Notes: generated by a model not told the origin, from the letters alone. A stretch of DNA of 64,000 nt from Rhodobacter sp. (GCA_016704435.1 JADJAB010000002.1:248001-312000), one strand, 5' to 3'. Positions 1 to 9,029 are shown, numbered from the stretch's first letter. Numbers and translations are program-made.

Positions 1-851
1 GCCTTGATCGTGGTGATCGCCGCCGAGATCGCATTGGTGCGCTCTTGCTTGTCGCGGATGGCGAAGGCGGCGCGCATGGCCTTTTCGCCGGCCTTCTTGA
101 CCGATGCATAGAGCGCCGAATAGTCGGGCGGCGAGAAGTCGAACGGCTCTTTCGCGGCAACTTCGGCGAAGTCGATGATCAGGTCGATCACCGGCTGCAT
201 CTGCTCATGGCCGAACACCACGGCGCCCAGCATTTCCTCTTCGGTCAGCTCATAGGCCTCGGATTCCACCATCATCACGGCGTCCTTGGTGCCGGCGACG
301 ACCAGATCAAGCCGCTGATCGGGCTTCATGCGCAGTTGCGTCATGTCGTCCATGTCGGGGTTCAGCACGTATGCGCCATTGGCAAAACCGACGCGCGCAG
401 CGGCGATCGGGCCCATGAAGGGCACGCCCGAGATGGTCAGCGCGGCCGAGGCGGCGATCATCGCCACGACATCCGGGTCGTTGACCAGATCGCACGACAG
501 CACGGTCGCCATGACCAGCACTTCATGCTTGAAGCCTTCGACGAACAGCGGGCGGCAAGGGCGGTCGATCAGGCGGGAAACCAGGGTTTCCTTCTCGCTC
601 GGACGCGCTTCGCGCTTGAAGAAGCCGCCGGGGATCTTGCCCGCGGCATAGTATTTTTCCTGATAATGCACGGTCAGGGGGAAGAAGTCCTGCCCCGGCT
701 TGGGCTGCTTGGCGAAGGTCACGGCGGCCATCACCTGGGTGTCGCCCAGCGTTGCCACCACCGACCCATCGGCCTGGCGGGCAACCCGTCCCGTTTCCAG
801 GGTAAGCGTTTCATTGCCCCACTGGATGGATTTTTTCGTCACGTTGAACAT
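1..851 (-). CDS. pnp: Polyribonucleotide nucleotidyltransferase (PNPase), N-terminal part
   Basis: Phosphorolytic 3'-5' exoribonuclease that degrades mRNA, normally as a trimer in the degradosome. Only the first 283 codons are in the window; the gene continues beyond base 1. The protein begins MFNVTKKSIQWGNETLTLET and runs into the first RNase PH domain (for example the ATLGDTQVMA stretch), as in PNPases. The start at 851 is preceded by AGAGGAAA at good spacing. It lies downstream of rpsO on the same strand, the classical rpsO-pnp order, but an oppositely oriented gene (1095-1550) sits between them, so pnp probably has its own promoter in 852-1094. Identity is secure. Confidence 0.95.
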   Translation of the reverse strand, partial: MFNVTKKSIQWGNETLTLETGRVARQADGSVVATLGDTQVMAAVTFAKQPKPGQDFFPLTVHYQEKYYAAGKIPGGFFKREARPSEKETLVSRLIDRPCRPLFVEGFKHEVLVMATVLSCDLVNDPDVVAMIAASAALTISGVPFMGPIAAARVGFANGAYVLNPDMDDMTQLRMKPDQRLDLVVAGTKDAVMMVESEAYELTEEEMLGAVVFGHEQMQPVIDLIIDFAEVAAKEPFDFSPPDYSALYASVKKAGEKAMRAAFAIRDKQERTNAISAAITTIK

Positions 852-1094
852 GTATGGTTTCCTCTGGGAACACCCACGGCCCCTGCCGCGGTCCCCGTTT
901 GCATGGCGGCCCCATTGCCGCCGCCCCCTATCCTTTGCATGCGGCCGGGGGCGGGCCTCACGTCGCAGATGCGGCGGGGCATACAGGAAAAGGGGGGCGT
1001 TGGGAAGGGCGGTGATTGGGCCGGCCACTTGACACTCCTGATGCCCGGGCAGAGCTTCGCGGCGAAATGCATATTGCGGGAAGGGAGAGAGCCT

Positions 1095-1550
1095 TTGGAG
1101 CAGCGTCTTGACTACCAGAAGGTCGATCCGGCGGCGTATCGGGCCGTTCTTGGTCTGGAAAACCATCTGCACGGACCAGCGGGGCTGGAGCCGCAACTGA
1201 TCCATTTGCTGAAGCTGCGGGCGTCGCAGATGAACGGCTGCGCCTATTGCGTGGACATGCACACCAAGGAGGCGCGCAAGGACGGGCTGAGCGAGCAGTG
1301 GATCGCGCTGGTCTGCGTCTGGCGCGAGGCCCTGGTGTTCCAGCCGCGCGAGCGCGCCCTGCTGGCCTGGACCGAGGCGTTGACCCGGATGGGCGAGGCG
1401 GGGGCGCCGGATGAGCTGTATCAGGCCATGCGGGCGCATTTCTCGGAGAGAGACACGGTCAACCTGACGGTGGCGATTGCCACGATCAACGTATGGAACA
1501 GGCTGGCGGTCGGATTCCGGTCGGCGCATCCGCTGGACGCGGGCGCCTGA
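1095..1550 (+). CDS. AhpD-like carboxymuconolactone decarboxylase family protein
   Basis: A 151-residue protein of the AhpD/carboxymuconolactone decarboxylase fold, which often acts as a thiol peroxidase or reductase. The hallmark CAYCVDMH motif (a CxxC pair followed by a nearby His) sits at about residues 48-55. The TTG start at 1095 is chosen because AAGGGAGAGA lies just upstream and the family homology starts there; no in-frame ATG is nearby. A perfect -35 hexamer TTGACA is at 1029-1034, but the matching -10 is weak. It is inserted between rpsO and pnp on the opposite strand. The substrate cannot be told from sequence. Confidence 0.85.
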   Translation: MEQRLDYQKVDPAAYRAVLGLENHLHGPAGLEPQLIHLLKLRASQMNGCAYCVDMHTKEARKDGLSEQWIALVCVWREALVFQPRERALLAWTEALTRMGEAGAPDELYQAMRAHFSERDTVNLTVAIATINVWNRLAVGFRSAHPLDAGA

Positions 1551-1557
1551 AATGCGA

Positions 1558-1584
1558 TGCCGCGCCCTTTGCGGGGACGCGGCA
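1558..1584. terminator. Hairpin between convergent genes
   Basis: GCCGCGCCC pairs with GGG(GA)CGCGGC around a TTTGC-like loop, with a one- to two-base bulge. It lies between the stop codons of the AhpD-like gene (plus) and rpsO (minus). There is no clear U-tract on either strand, so terminator function is inferred from position only. Confidence 0.35.
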
Positions 1585-1609
1585 CTGGCATTCGCTGGAT
1601 TTGGCCGGA

Positions 1610-1879
1610 TTAGCGGCGCAGGCCCAGGCGGCCGATCAGCGCGGTGTAGCGGCCTTCGTCCTTGCCCTTGAGGTAATCCAGAAGCTTGCGGCGCTGGGCG
1701 ACCATCATCAGAAGGCCACGACGCGAGTGGTTGTCCTTCTTGTGGCCCTTGAAATGCTCGGTCAGCGTGGCGATGCGGCTGGACAGGATGGCGACCTGAA
1801 CCTCGGGCGAGCCGGTGTCGCCTTCCTTGGTGCCGTATTCCTTGATCAGACGTGCTTTTTCTTCAACCGTGATCGACAT
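1610..1879 (-). CDS. rpsO: 30S ribosomal protein S15
   Basis: 89 residues, the normal S15 length, beginning MSITVEEKARLIKEY and containing the conserved GDTGSPEVQVA and HKKDNHSRRGL segments that bind the 16S rRNA three-way junction. The start at 1879 is preceded by AGGAGACC. It belongs to the conserved rbfA-truB-rpsO-pnp neighbourhood, which is expanded here by inserted genes on both sides. S15 usually represses its own translation through the mRNA leader; I could not identify such a fold with confidence. Confidence 0.97.
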   Translation of the reverse strand: MSITVEEKARLIKEYGTKEGDTGSPEVQVAILSSRIATLTEHFKGHKKDNHSRRGLLMMVAQRRKLLDYLKGKDEGRYTALIGRLGLRR

Positions 1880-2193
1880 CGGGGTCTCCTTGGCTAAGGG
1901 TCATGGCGCAGGCCGGGATGTCGTCCAGCAAGGCCCTTGGAGGCTCCGCACCTGAAGCGGATGCGGGCGTATAGAAGACGGCGGCGGAAAAGAAAAGCGC
2001 CGTTCTGGCCTGCAAGGCAGTCGATCCGAGGCTTTTGTGCCAAGTTGTTGCAACCAGAGCGCGCAGCGCCCTATTTCGGCCCCGATTCCCGATGTAGAAG
2101 GAAGTCAGAAATTTCCTATATATGTCAAAAGACTATCTGAAATGCAGTTAACGACGCAGGGGTGCGGCGTTCTGGTGATCGGGGTGTTGGAAC
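1880..2193. other. Intergenic region between rpsO and the RTX gene
   Basis: A 314-bp divergent spacer. The half next to rpsO is GC-rich; bases about 2095-2155 are distinctly AT-rich, with TATATAT at 2117-2123 and a GTTAAC. Promoters for both flanking genes must lie here, but no convincing -35/-10 pair could be fixed. No small gene or RNA was recognised. Confidence 0.4.
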
Positions 2194-3205
2194 ATGTTTG
2201 CCTTGTTCGGTCTTTGGGGCGATTCTTGCCGGTGCTCTGGCGGAATCCGTTCTGGCCTTGACGGATGGGTCTTCGGGTGGCTCCGCGGCCGAGAACGGTG
2301 ATGACGCCGAAGAAGGTGGGGGCGATCAGACCGCGGGCGGTGGCGATCTGCTGGACGACCCGGAAGGTGCTGTTTCCGATGACATTCCCGACGAAGCGGA
2401 CGAAGCGCTGGTGTTGCATGGCGGCACGGGCGACGACCTGATGTCGGGCGGGAGCGCGGCCGACACGATGACCGGCGGCAGCGGCGACGACCAGCTGGAT
2501 GCGGGCGATGGCGACGATGACCTGGATGGCGGCGACGGCGACGACGTTCTCTGGGCCGGCGCGGGGGCCGATCTGGTGCGGTCCGGTGCCGGCGATGACG
2601 TGGCGCATGGCGACGCCGGCGATGACACGATGGCGGGCGAGTCGGGCAATGATTCGCTGTGCGGCCATAACGGCGATGACAGCCTGACCGGGGGTTTCGG
2701 CCTTGATACGCTGATTGGCGGCGCGGGCAATGACGCGCTGGACGGCGGTGCCGACGACGACTGGCTGGCCGGCGGCGACGGCAACGACCTGCTGCAGGGC
2801 GGCGCCGGGTCGGACACGCTGGACGGCAATGACGGCGACGACAGCCTGTCCGGCCTGTTCCCCGAGGGCGACGATACCGCGGTGGATTTCCTGAATGGTG
2901 GCGACGGCGACGACACGCTGACGCTGGGCACCGGCGATCACGGCACCGGCGGCGCGGGGGCGGATGACTTCATCCTGTCGCAGTGGCTGGGCGAGGGCGG
3001 CTTCGCCACGATCGCGGATTATCAGGCGGGCGAGGATCAGATCGTGGTGGTCTACGATCCGGCGACCCATGCCGACCCGGAATTGACACTGGCGCCGGTG
3101 GACGGCACCTCGGACGTGACGATCCTGCTGGATGGCGCACCGGTCGGTCTGGTGACGGGCGGCGCGGGCATGGATGTCGGCGAGATCACGCTGATGGCGG
3201 CCTGA
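2194..3205 (+). CDS. RTX (hemolysin-type calcium-binding repeat) protein, frameshifted near the start
   Basis: A very acidic protein with about ten GGxGxDxLx nonapeptide repeats (for example GGTGDDLMSGG, GGSGDDQLDAG, GGAGNDALDGG) through its middle. These form calcium-loaded beta-rolls typical of type I secretion substrates. The C-terminus (ADFILSQWLGEGGFATIADYQAGED) is the usual post-repeat cap. The N-terminus MFALFGLGAILAGALAESV is restored only if one base is removed in the TTTGGGG run at 2213-2219. Without that the ORF opens at 2162 with an unconvincing leader. No HlyB/HlyD-type secretion genes are in the window. It interrupts the truB-rpsO block. Confidence 0.8.
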
Positions 3206-3771
3206 AGCGTCCTTCCCTGCGAAATCCGGTCCCGGATTGCCGCCGATCTGATGCAGATCGACGGCAGGTCCAGGGCTGCGGCTGGCGATCATAGGCGATG
3301 TAGAGCGGGTGGGTCGGATGGCCCGCTTTCGTCAGGCCCAGGTGATGCAGCGGATGGCCAAGCCTGCGCAGCAGGGCTTCGACCTGCGAGCCGCGGTCCA
3401 GATGCGCGCCATGGGTGCCCCAGGCGCAGATGATGCGGTTGGCCCAGCGGGCGCTGTCGGAAATGGCGGCATCGTTGCCGGGGCCGACCGGGTCTTCCTG
3501 CGCGCGCATCACGCGCGGATCGGTGGCGCGGAAGGCGAAGATGTTGGTCACCCGGAAGGCACCGAAGCCCAGAGCGCGCGCCCGGCGCTCGCAGCGCTCG
3601 ACCGTGGGGATCGTTCTGCGTTTCCGTGGCGGTCGAGGGGTTCAGCATGACGAACAGCGCCTTCGGTGCGCCAGGATCCCAGGTGCGGGTCAGCAGATAG
3701 CGGAAGCGGTCGCAGTCGGAATAAACGGCGGTCGAGGCGGCATCGCCTTTCTGGAAGGTCCTGGTGATCAT
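3186..3771 (-). CDS. DUF1643 family protein, frameshifted
   Basis: An uncharacterised DUF1643 protein, recognised from ALFVMLNPSTATE near the N-terminus, then NIFAFRATDP, WGTHG and HPLYIAYD toward the end. The start at 3771 has AAGAGGTG about 8 nt upstream. The frame breaks at the GGGG run 3606-3609: removing one base gives NDPTVERCERRARALGFG, joining the two halves seamlessly. Family members usually end soon after the PLYIAYD region, so the true stop may be near 3260 and the reading to 3186, which overlaps the RTX gene tail, may reflect a second indel. No function is assigned to the family that I can apply here. Confidence 0.7.
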
Positions 3772-3796
3772 GCGGTGGCACCTCTTGCAGACCGGG

Positions 3797-3905
3797 AATG
3801 AGTATTTGGACCAAGATGAAGCGCAAAGGGCAAGGCGACCGATCGCCCCGTTCCGTGGCAACGCCGCCGCGGGGGCCCTCGATGGGGCCCAAGGCGGCTC
3901 CCCCT
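3797..3905. repeat. Intergenic repeat copy (GAGTATTTGGACCAAGATGAAG type)
   Basis: GAGTATTTGGACCAAGATGA at 3800-3820 is followed by GC-rich inverted segments. The same core recurs at 6922-6955 and, as an inverted pair, at 13548-13609. It lies in the spacer before truB's 3' end and resembles an intergenic repeat I recall from Rhodobacterales; that recollection is unverified. Confidence 0.5.
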
Positions 3906-3912
3906 CACCGCG

Positions 3913-4815
3913 CTATCGGTTGAACACCCGGCTGGGGTGCAATTCGCCGCCCATGTAGCGGCCGACGGCGATGGCCAGGCCGTTCAGGCTGGCCCAGGCC
4001 TCGTCGCCATAGGCGATATGGCCAAGCACCTGGCCGGGGTTGCCGTTGCGCAGGCGGGCGGCGCCTTCGGGCGTGGCCGGCAATTCCGGCAGGCCGGCAA
4101 GGCCCAGTTCCAGCGGCTGCAGCAGGCGGTCGATCCCGGGGCTGCGGGCCAGTGCCTCGATCTGATCCAGCGTGCAGGCGGCGGAGGCCGCAAAAGGCCC
4201 CGACCAGTCGCGGCGCAGCCATTGCACATGCCCCAGGCAGCCCAGCGCCGCCCCCAGGTCGCGGGCGACGGCGCGGACGTAGCCGCCCTTGCCGCAGACC
4301 ATCTCGAATTCGGCATGGTCGGCATCGGGCCGCGCCACCATATCCAGCCGCTCGACATGCAATGGCCGCGCGGCAAGCTCCATCTCCACCCCATCGCGTG
4401 CAAGGTCATAGGCGCGGGCACCATCGACCTTCACCGCCGAGACCTGCGGCGGAACTTGCAGGATGTCGCCGCGAAAGGCCGCCAGAGCCGCTTCGATCTG
4501 CGCCTCGGTCGGGCGCTGGTCGGAGGTGGCAATCACCGTGCCGGCCGCGTCATCGGTGCTGGTCGCCGCGCCGAAGGTGACGCGGAAGCGGTAGCATTTC
4601 CGCGCGTCCATGATCAGCGCCACGGTCTTGGTCGCCTCGCCCAGCGCCACCGCCAGCACGCCGGTGGCGTCAGGGTCCAGCGTGCCGGCATGGCCAGCCT
4701 TCTGCGCCTGGAACGCCCATTTCACCTTGTTCACGACATCGGTCGACCCGATGCCTGCGGGCTTGTCGACGATCACCCAGCCGGAAACCGGGCGCCCCTT
4801 CTTGGTGCGTCCCAT
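3913..4815 (-). CDS. truB: tRNA pseudouridine(55) synthase
   Basis: Converts U55 to pseudouridine in the T-loop of tRNAs. The protein has 300 residues. Motif II GTLDPDATG at 44-52 supplies the catalytic Asp47, and KPAGIGS near residue 18 is the conserved N-terminal motif. SAVKVDGARAYDLAR and GGYVRAVARDLG are further family signatures. The start at 4815 is MGRTKKGRPVSGW. It follows a secreted phosphodiester glycosidase-like gene (stop at 4819) with 3 nt between, so the two are cotranscribed with rbfA. Confidence 0.96.
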   Translation of the reverse strand: MGRTKKGRPVSGWVIVDKPAGIGSTDVVNKVKWAFQAQKAGHAGTLDPDATGVLAVALGEATKTVALIMDARKCYRFRVTFGAATSTDDAAGTVIATSDQRPTEAQIEAALAAFRGDILQVPPQVSAVKVDGARAYDLARDGVEMELAARPLHVERLDMVARPDADHAEFEMVCGKGGYVRAVARDLGAALGCLGHVQWLRRDWSGPFAASAACTLDQIEALARSPGIDRLLQPLELGLAGLPELPATPEGAARLRNGNPGQVLGHIAYGDEAWASLNGLAIAVGRYMGGELHPSRVFNR

Positions 4816-4818
4816 CGT

Positions 4819-5544
4819 TCAGCCTCTCGGGACCACGGTGCCGACGATCGGCCCCATCGGAAAGCCACCATCGTGCCGGCCCAGCTCCGGCGCGTAGAGC
4901 CGCGAGATGTTGCCGTCGAAGTAGAGCGCGTCGCGCAGGCCCAGATGGTCGCGGAACAGGCGCGCGAAGCGGTGGAAGGTCACCGGCTGGTCCGAGATGG
5001 CAAAGACCGCCCGGCTGCCGTCGGACGAGACGCCCACGCCGTTGCGGATGTATTCGGAATCGCTTTCGGGCAGGAGCTTCGGGTGCAGCTTGCCGCCGAT
5101 CACCAGCATCGGCCCGGACTGGGTGGCAAAGCGGCAGGCGGGGGCGTCGCGCTTGAAGGCGCGGCTTTCGATCACCCGGAAGCTGTCGTCCCAGCAGAAC
5201 ACGCCATTCGGCAACAGGCCGAAGTTGCCTGGCCCCTTGCGGGTGACCAGGCCCGAAATCTCGACCCCGTCGCCGATATAGAGACCCACCGGCGACAGGT
5301 CGCGGTGATACATGCCGGCGTTCATCGCGAAGCCCAGTTCCTGTCCCGCGGCGCCCAGCGCGTCGTTCACGGCGGTGAACGAGCTGTAGATGCCCTCGGC
5401 ACCGGAATGGAACAGGCGCAGGTCGTCGGCGGCCGTTACCTCGCACAGGGTGAAGGCGGTGTTTTCGAACATGTCGTCGCGGCAGGTTTCGGCCAGTGTC
5501 GTCTGCGGCGCCAGCAAGACGAGAAGGGCCAGAAGCGGGCGCAT
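4819..5544 (-). CDS. Secreted phosphodiester glycosidase (NAGPA/DUF2233) family protein
   Basis: 241 residues with a signal peptide (MRPLLALLVLLAPQTTLAE, cleavage near residue 18), so probably periplasmic. The body matches the NAGPA/DUF2233 family: FAMNAGMYHRDLSPVGLYI, GNFGLLPNGVF and SGPMLVIGGKLH are typical. In this family the domain cleaves or binds phosphodiester-linked sugars; the substrate here is unknown. The gene starts directly after the rbfA stop (5545) and ends 3 nt before truB, an unusual insertion into the rbfA-truB pair. Confidence 0.85.
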   Translation of the reverse strand: MRPLLALLVLLAPQTTLAETCRDDMFENTAFTLCEVTAADDLRLFHSGAEGIYSSFTAVNDALGAAGQELGFAMNAGMYHRDLSPVGLYIGDGVEISGLVTRKGPGNFGLLPNGVFCWDDSFRVIESRAFKRDAPACRFATQSGPMLVIGGKLHPKLLPESDSEYIRNGVGVSSDGSRAVFAISDQPVTFHRFARLFRDHLGLRDALYFDGNISRLYAPELGRHDGGFPMGPIVGTVVPRG

Positions 5545-5961
5545 CTAATCCTCGTCGCCTTCGGGCGCGGCAAGGTCGCGCTGCACGGTCGGGTCGGAAA
5601 ACAGCCGCCGGGTTTCGTCCAGCCGGTCAAAGGTCTCGTCGGGGCGAAAGCGCAGGTCGGGGGCGTATTTCAGCGTCAGGACGGCGCCGACGCGGCGGCG
5701 CAGCTCGCCCTTGTTGCGGGCCAGCGCCTTGATTGCATCCTCGACCGGAACGCTGCCCATCAGCGGCATCACATAGACCGTGCAGACCCTCAGGTCGGTC
5801 GAGCAGGACACCTCGCCCACGGTGATCGGTATGCCGTTCAGGTCGGGGTCGTGGATCTCGGCCCGGTTCAGGACATCGGAAATGGTGCGGCGAATCAGTT
5901 CGCCGACGCGCAGCTGGCGCTGCGAAGGGCCGGTGCCCGTCTGGAAACGCTTGTTCGACAT
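5545..5961 (-). CDS. rbfA: 30S ribosome-binding factor A
   Basis: Late 30S maturation factor that binds near the 5' end of 16S rRNA. The 138-residue product has the family features: SQRQLRVGELIRRTISDVL, the KH-like core EVSCSTDLRVCTVYVMPL, and RFRPDETFDRLDETRRLF. The start at 5961 (MSNKRFQTGTGPSQR) fits homologues; a longer start at 5997 would add 12 unconserved residues, though a possible GAAAGGG lies between. First gene of the rbfA/glycosidase/truB unit and divergent from dapB. Confidence 0.94.
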   Translation of the reverse strand: MSNKRFQTGTGPSQRQLRVGELIRRTISDVLNRAEIHDPDLNGIPITVGEVSCSTDLRVCTVYVMPLMGSVPVEDAIKALARNKGELRRRVGAVLTLKYAPDLRFRPDETFDRLDETRRLFSDPTVQRDLAAPEGDED

Positions 5962-6055
5962 GGGCGTGCTGATAAGCCCTTTCGGGACGACAGGCAACGG
6001 CGGGGTTTCGTCGCGCGCGGATGGGCGCTAAAGCGGGGGAAACGCGGAGGGCGCC

Positions 6056-6865
6056 ATGACGGACAGGCCGGGGATCGTGATCACGGGAGTGTCGGGCCGG
6101 ATGGGCCGGATGCTGGTTCGCACCATCACAGACAGCGGCAAGGTGCGGCTGGTTGCCGGCGTCGAACGCAAGGGCCACCCCTGGGTCGGCCGCGACATCG
6201 GCGAAGCGATGGGTGGCGCGCCATTGGGCGCAGAGGTGACCGACGACCCGCTGGAGGCCTTTGCCCGCGCGCAGGGCGTGATCGACTTTACCGCACCAGA
6301 GGCCACGGTGGGCTTTGCCGCGCTGGCAGCCCAGGCCCGCGCGGTGCATGTGATCGGCACCACCGGGCTGGAACCCGGCCACCTCGCCAAGATCGAGGCC
6401 GCAAGCCGTCATGCGGTGATCGTGCGGGCCGGCAACATGTCGCTGGGTGTCAACCTGCTGGTGCGGATGACGCAGAAGATCGCGGCTGCGCTGGATGCCG
6501 ATTGGGATATCGAGGTGGTCGAGGCGCATCACCGGATGAAGGTGGACGCGCCGTCGGGAACGGCGCTGATGCTGGGCCGGGCAGCGGCCGACGGGCGGGG
6601 GGTTCGGCTGGAGGACGCCAGGGTCTCGGGTCGCGATGGCATTACCGGGGCGCGGAACCGCGGTGCCATCGGCTTTGCCTCAGTGCGCGGCGGCGACATC
6701 GTGGGCGAGCATGACGTGATCTTCGCAGCCGATGGCGAAAGGGTGATCCTGCGCCATGTCGCCACCGACCGGGCGATCTTTGCCCGTGGCGCGTTGCGCG
6801 CCGTGCTGTGGGGCCAGGGCCAGAAGCCGGGGCAATATGACATGATGGATGTGCTGGGGCTTTGA
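6056..6865 (+). CDS. dapB: 4-hydroxy-tetrahydrodipicolinate reductase
   Basis: NAD(P)H-dependent step of the diaminopimelate/lysine pathway. The 269-residue protein has the dinucleotide-binding GVSGRMGR at 11-18, the GTTG motif near 101, and the catalytic/substrate motif EAHHRMKVDAPSGTA at 156-170 (His158-His159, Lys162). The start at 6056 follows GGAGGGCGCC. Divergent from rbfA and apparently monocistronic; an intergenic repeat follows. Confidence 0.97.
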   Translation: MTDRPGIVITGVSGRMGRMLVRTITDSGKVRLVAGVERKGHPWVGRDIGEAMGGAPLGAEVTDDPLEAFARAQGVIDFTAPEATVGFAALAAQARAVHVIGTTGLEPGHLAKIEAASRHAVIVRAGNMSLGVNLLVRMTQKIAAALDADWDIEVVEAHHRMKVDAPSGTALMLGRAAADGRGVRLEDARVSGRDGITGARNRGAIGFASVRGGDIVGEHDVIFAADGERVILRHVATDRAIFARGALRAVLWGQGQKPGQYDMMDVLGL

Positions 6866-6871
6866 TCCGGC

Positions 6872-6958
6872 GGCGGCGGGGGGCGCTGCCCCCAAGCGCG
6901 AATGCCCGCATTCGCGCCCTCCCCCGGAGTATTTTCGCCAAGATGAAGCGGCTTCGGG
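6872..6958. repeat. Intergenic repeat with hairpin (GGAGTATTTTCGCCAAGATGAAG)
   Basis: Contains GGGGGGCGCTGCCCCC, then a perfect 9-bp inverted repeat GCGCGAATG/CATTCGCGC (about 6895-6916), then CCCCCGGAGTATTTTCGCCA and AGATGAAG. It lies between the 3' ends of dapB and the DUF1674 gene, so the hairpin could end transcription both ways. The core recurs at 3800 and 13548. Confidence 0.6.
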
Positions 6959-6961
6959 CCG

Positions 6962-7141
6962 TCAGAAATCGACGGCGATGCCCTTCTTCTCCCAGTCGCC
7001 ATAGCGGACCGGCTCCAGCCCCTGCTTGCGGCCGCCGAGTTCGGGGGGCAGGTCCGGAGCGGTGACGGATTTGCGGCGGGCCTCGGCCTCGGCCAGCGCG
7101 CGCCGGGCTTCGGGCGGAAGGTGCTTGTGGTCGTCGCTCAT
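6962..7141 (-). CDS. DUF1674 / SdhAF4-like succinate dehydrogenase assembly factor
   Basis: A 59-residue acidic/basic protein whose C-terminus GLEPVRYGDWEKKGIAVDF is the DUF1674 signature. Eukaryotic members (Sdh8/SDHAF4) chaperone flavinylated SdhA before complex II assembly, and a similar role is likely here. The start at 7141 (MSDDHKHLPPEARRALAE) is the only sensible one. It is divergent from the RsmB-type gene. No sdh genes are in the window. Confidence 0.85.
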   Translation of the reverse strand: MSDDHKHLPPEARRALAEAEARRKSVTAPDLPPELGGRKQGLEPVRYGDWEKKGIAVDF

Positions 7142-7201
7142 CGGCGGGTTCCTTTGGTGCCTGGGAATGATATAGGCCCGCAAGGCGGCGAGGGGAAGAC
7201 G

Positions 7202-8427
7202 ATGGCAGAAGGTGTGCAGGCGCGGGCGGCGGCGGTGGCGATGCTGGATGCGGTGCTGGGCGAGGGGCGGATACTGGCCGACCTGCCCGAGCCGGACCTG
7301 CCACCGGGAGACCGCGCGCGGGCCATGCGGCTGGCGGGCGAGGTGCTGCGGCGGGTCGAGCCGGCGGACCGCGTCTTGCAGGCCCACATGCGCAAGGCGC
7401 CGCCGCTGGCGGTGTTGAACATCCTGCGGCTGGCGGTAGTCGAACGCGCCCTGGGCGCACCGGGGCATGGCGTGGTCAATGCGGCGGTCGAGATCGCACG
7501 CCGGGGCAAGAAGACGCAGCACATGGCCGGGCTGGTCAACGCGGTCTTGCGCGCGGTGCCCGAGGGGCCGTTGCCGGGCGTGCAGAAGATGCCGCGCTGG
7601 TTGCGCCAGCCGCTGGTCCATGCCTGGGGGCGCCAGGCCGTGGCGACAATGGAGGCGGTGCAGGCCGATGCGTCGCCGCTGGACCTGACGGTCCGCCAGG
7701 GGGCGGAAGTGCCGGAGGGAGAGCTCCTGCCGAGCGGCAGCCTGCGGCTGGCCTCGGGCGGGCAGGTCTCGGCGATGGCAGGCTATGCGGCGGGGGGCTG
7801 GTGGGTGCAGGATGCCGCCGCCGCCCTGCCCGCGCGGCTGCTGGACGCGCAGCCGGGCGAGCGGGTGCTGGACCTCTGCGCCGCACCGGGGGGCAAGACC
7901 TTGCAACTGGCGGCGGCGGGGGCGTCGGTGGTGGCGCTGGATATCTCGGCGCCGCGGCTGGGGCGGCTGCGCGACAACCTGGCGCGAACCGGGCTGTCGG
8001 CCGAGGTGGTGGCGGCGGATGCGCTGCAATGGGCGCCGGAAGAGCGGTTCGACGCGATCTTGCTGGATGCACCCTGTTCGGCCACCGGCACGCTGCGGCG
8101 GCACCCGGACTTGCCCTTCGTCAAGGACGGCTCGGAACTTCCGGGGCTGGTGGCCTTGCAAGCGACGCTGATCGACCGGGCGCTGGGCTGGCTGAAGCCC
8201 GGCGGGCGGCTGGTCTTTGCCACCTGCTCGCTGTTGCCGGAAGAGGGCGAGGGGCAGCTGGCGGCGGCGCTGGCGCGGCATCCGGGGCTGCAGGTGGAAC
8301 GCGCCGCACTGGCCGGCGTCGAGATGGCTGGTGGACGGAAAGCGGCGGGCTGCGGCTGCGGCCCGATCATTGGGCAGAGCGCGGCGGCATGGACGGGTTC
8401 TTCATGGCGCGGCTGCGCGTGGCCTGA
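7202..8427 (+). CDS. rsmB: RsmB-type 16S rRNA (cytosine-5) methyltransferase, frameshifted near the C-terminus
   Basis: SAM-dependent rRNA m5C methyltransferase of the RsmB/NOP2 family. An N-terminal NusB-like helical domain (about 1-130) is followed by the Rossmann domain: SAM motif LCAAPGGKT at 225-233, the motif IV cysteine in DAPCSATG (about 292) and the catalytic cysteine in ATCSL (about 342). The frame breaks around 8321-8326. Adding one base gives a C-terminus reading GWWTESGGLRLRPDHWAERG and ending FFMARLRVA at 8427, as expected. Without it the ORF runs on to 8533 with nonsense. The exact cytosine target is inferred from the family. Confidence 0.88.
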
Positions 8428-8444
8428 GGGCGGGCCGAGGCCGG

Positions 8445-9029
8445 TCAGCCCAGCGGGCGCACCATCGTGGTGGCCGAGGAAAAGCCGAAGAGATAGCGCA
8501 ACGGACCCATCGGCTCGGTCCGCGTCGCCATGAAACCCAGCCGTTCATAAAGCGCCCGTGCCCGCCAGTTGGTGTTGATCACCTCCAGCCGGATCGAGGC
8601 ATAGCCGCGGGCGCGGCCCTCGTCGCAGAGCGCGTCGACCAGGGCGGTGCCGATGCCCTGCCCGCGCTGGTCGCGCGCCACCGCGATGCCGTCGACCAGA
8701 AACCGGTGGTTGTCGATTTCATGCGACAGCGACCAAAGCGCGGCGTGCCGCCAAAGCGCCCCGAACCGCCCGTAGATCGCGCGCATGTCGCCGGGGCTGC
8801 CGCCGGCAAAGCTGCCTTGCGGCGACTTGAACCCGCCGATGCCGAGAAGCGCGCCGTCTTCGGCCAGCGCGGTGAAGCAGTGGTCCTCGCGGATCACGGC
8901 GGCAAGGAAGGCCAGCGCCTTGGCCTCGGGGCCAAGCACCGCGCCCAGCTTGCCGCCGAACGCCTCCCAGTAAAGGGCGGCTGCGGCGGTGCGGTGATGG
9001 TCGGCAAAGCCGCGGCGGATGCTTACCAT
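8445..9029 (-). CDS. GNAT family N-acetyltransferase
   Basis: A 194-residue protein with a C-terminal GNAT fold. The acetyl-CoA pyrophosphate loop VARDQRGQGIGTALVDAL lies near 125-142, followed by RLEVINTNWRARALYERLGF. The N-terminus MVSIRRGFADHHRTAAAALY resembles GNATs whose substrate is not known. The start at 9029 overlaps the stop of the upstream gene by 7 bp (ATGGTAA), indicating translational coupling with the mob cluster. Substrate unknown. Confidence 0.85.
   Translation of the reverse strand: MVSIRRGFADHHRTAAAALYWEAFGGKLGAVLGPEAKALAFLAAVIREDHCFTALAEDGALLGIGGFKSPQGSFAGGSPGDMRAIYGRFGALWRHAALWSLSHEIDNHRFLVDGIAVARDQRGQGIGTALVDALCDEGRARGYASIRLEVINTNWRARALYERLGFMATRTEPMGPLRYLFGFSSATTMVRPLG

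Noticed and set aside
2430..2950. Repeated GGCGGCG..GACGA blocks as a DNA tandem repeat
   Set aside because: They encode the nonapeptide repeats of the RTX protein and vary at the third base, so they are protein-level repeats.
3937..6714. A 925-codon open frame on the plus strand
   Set aside because: It is the antisense shadow of truB, the glycosidase-like gene and rbfA, and also overlaps dapB; it has no ribosome-binding site and no family features.
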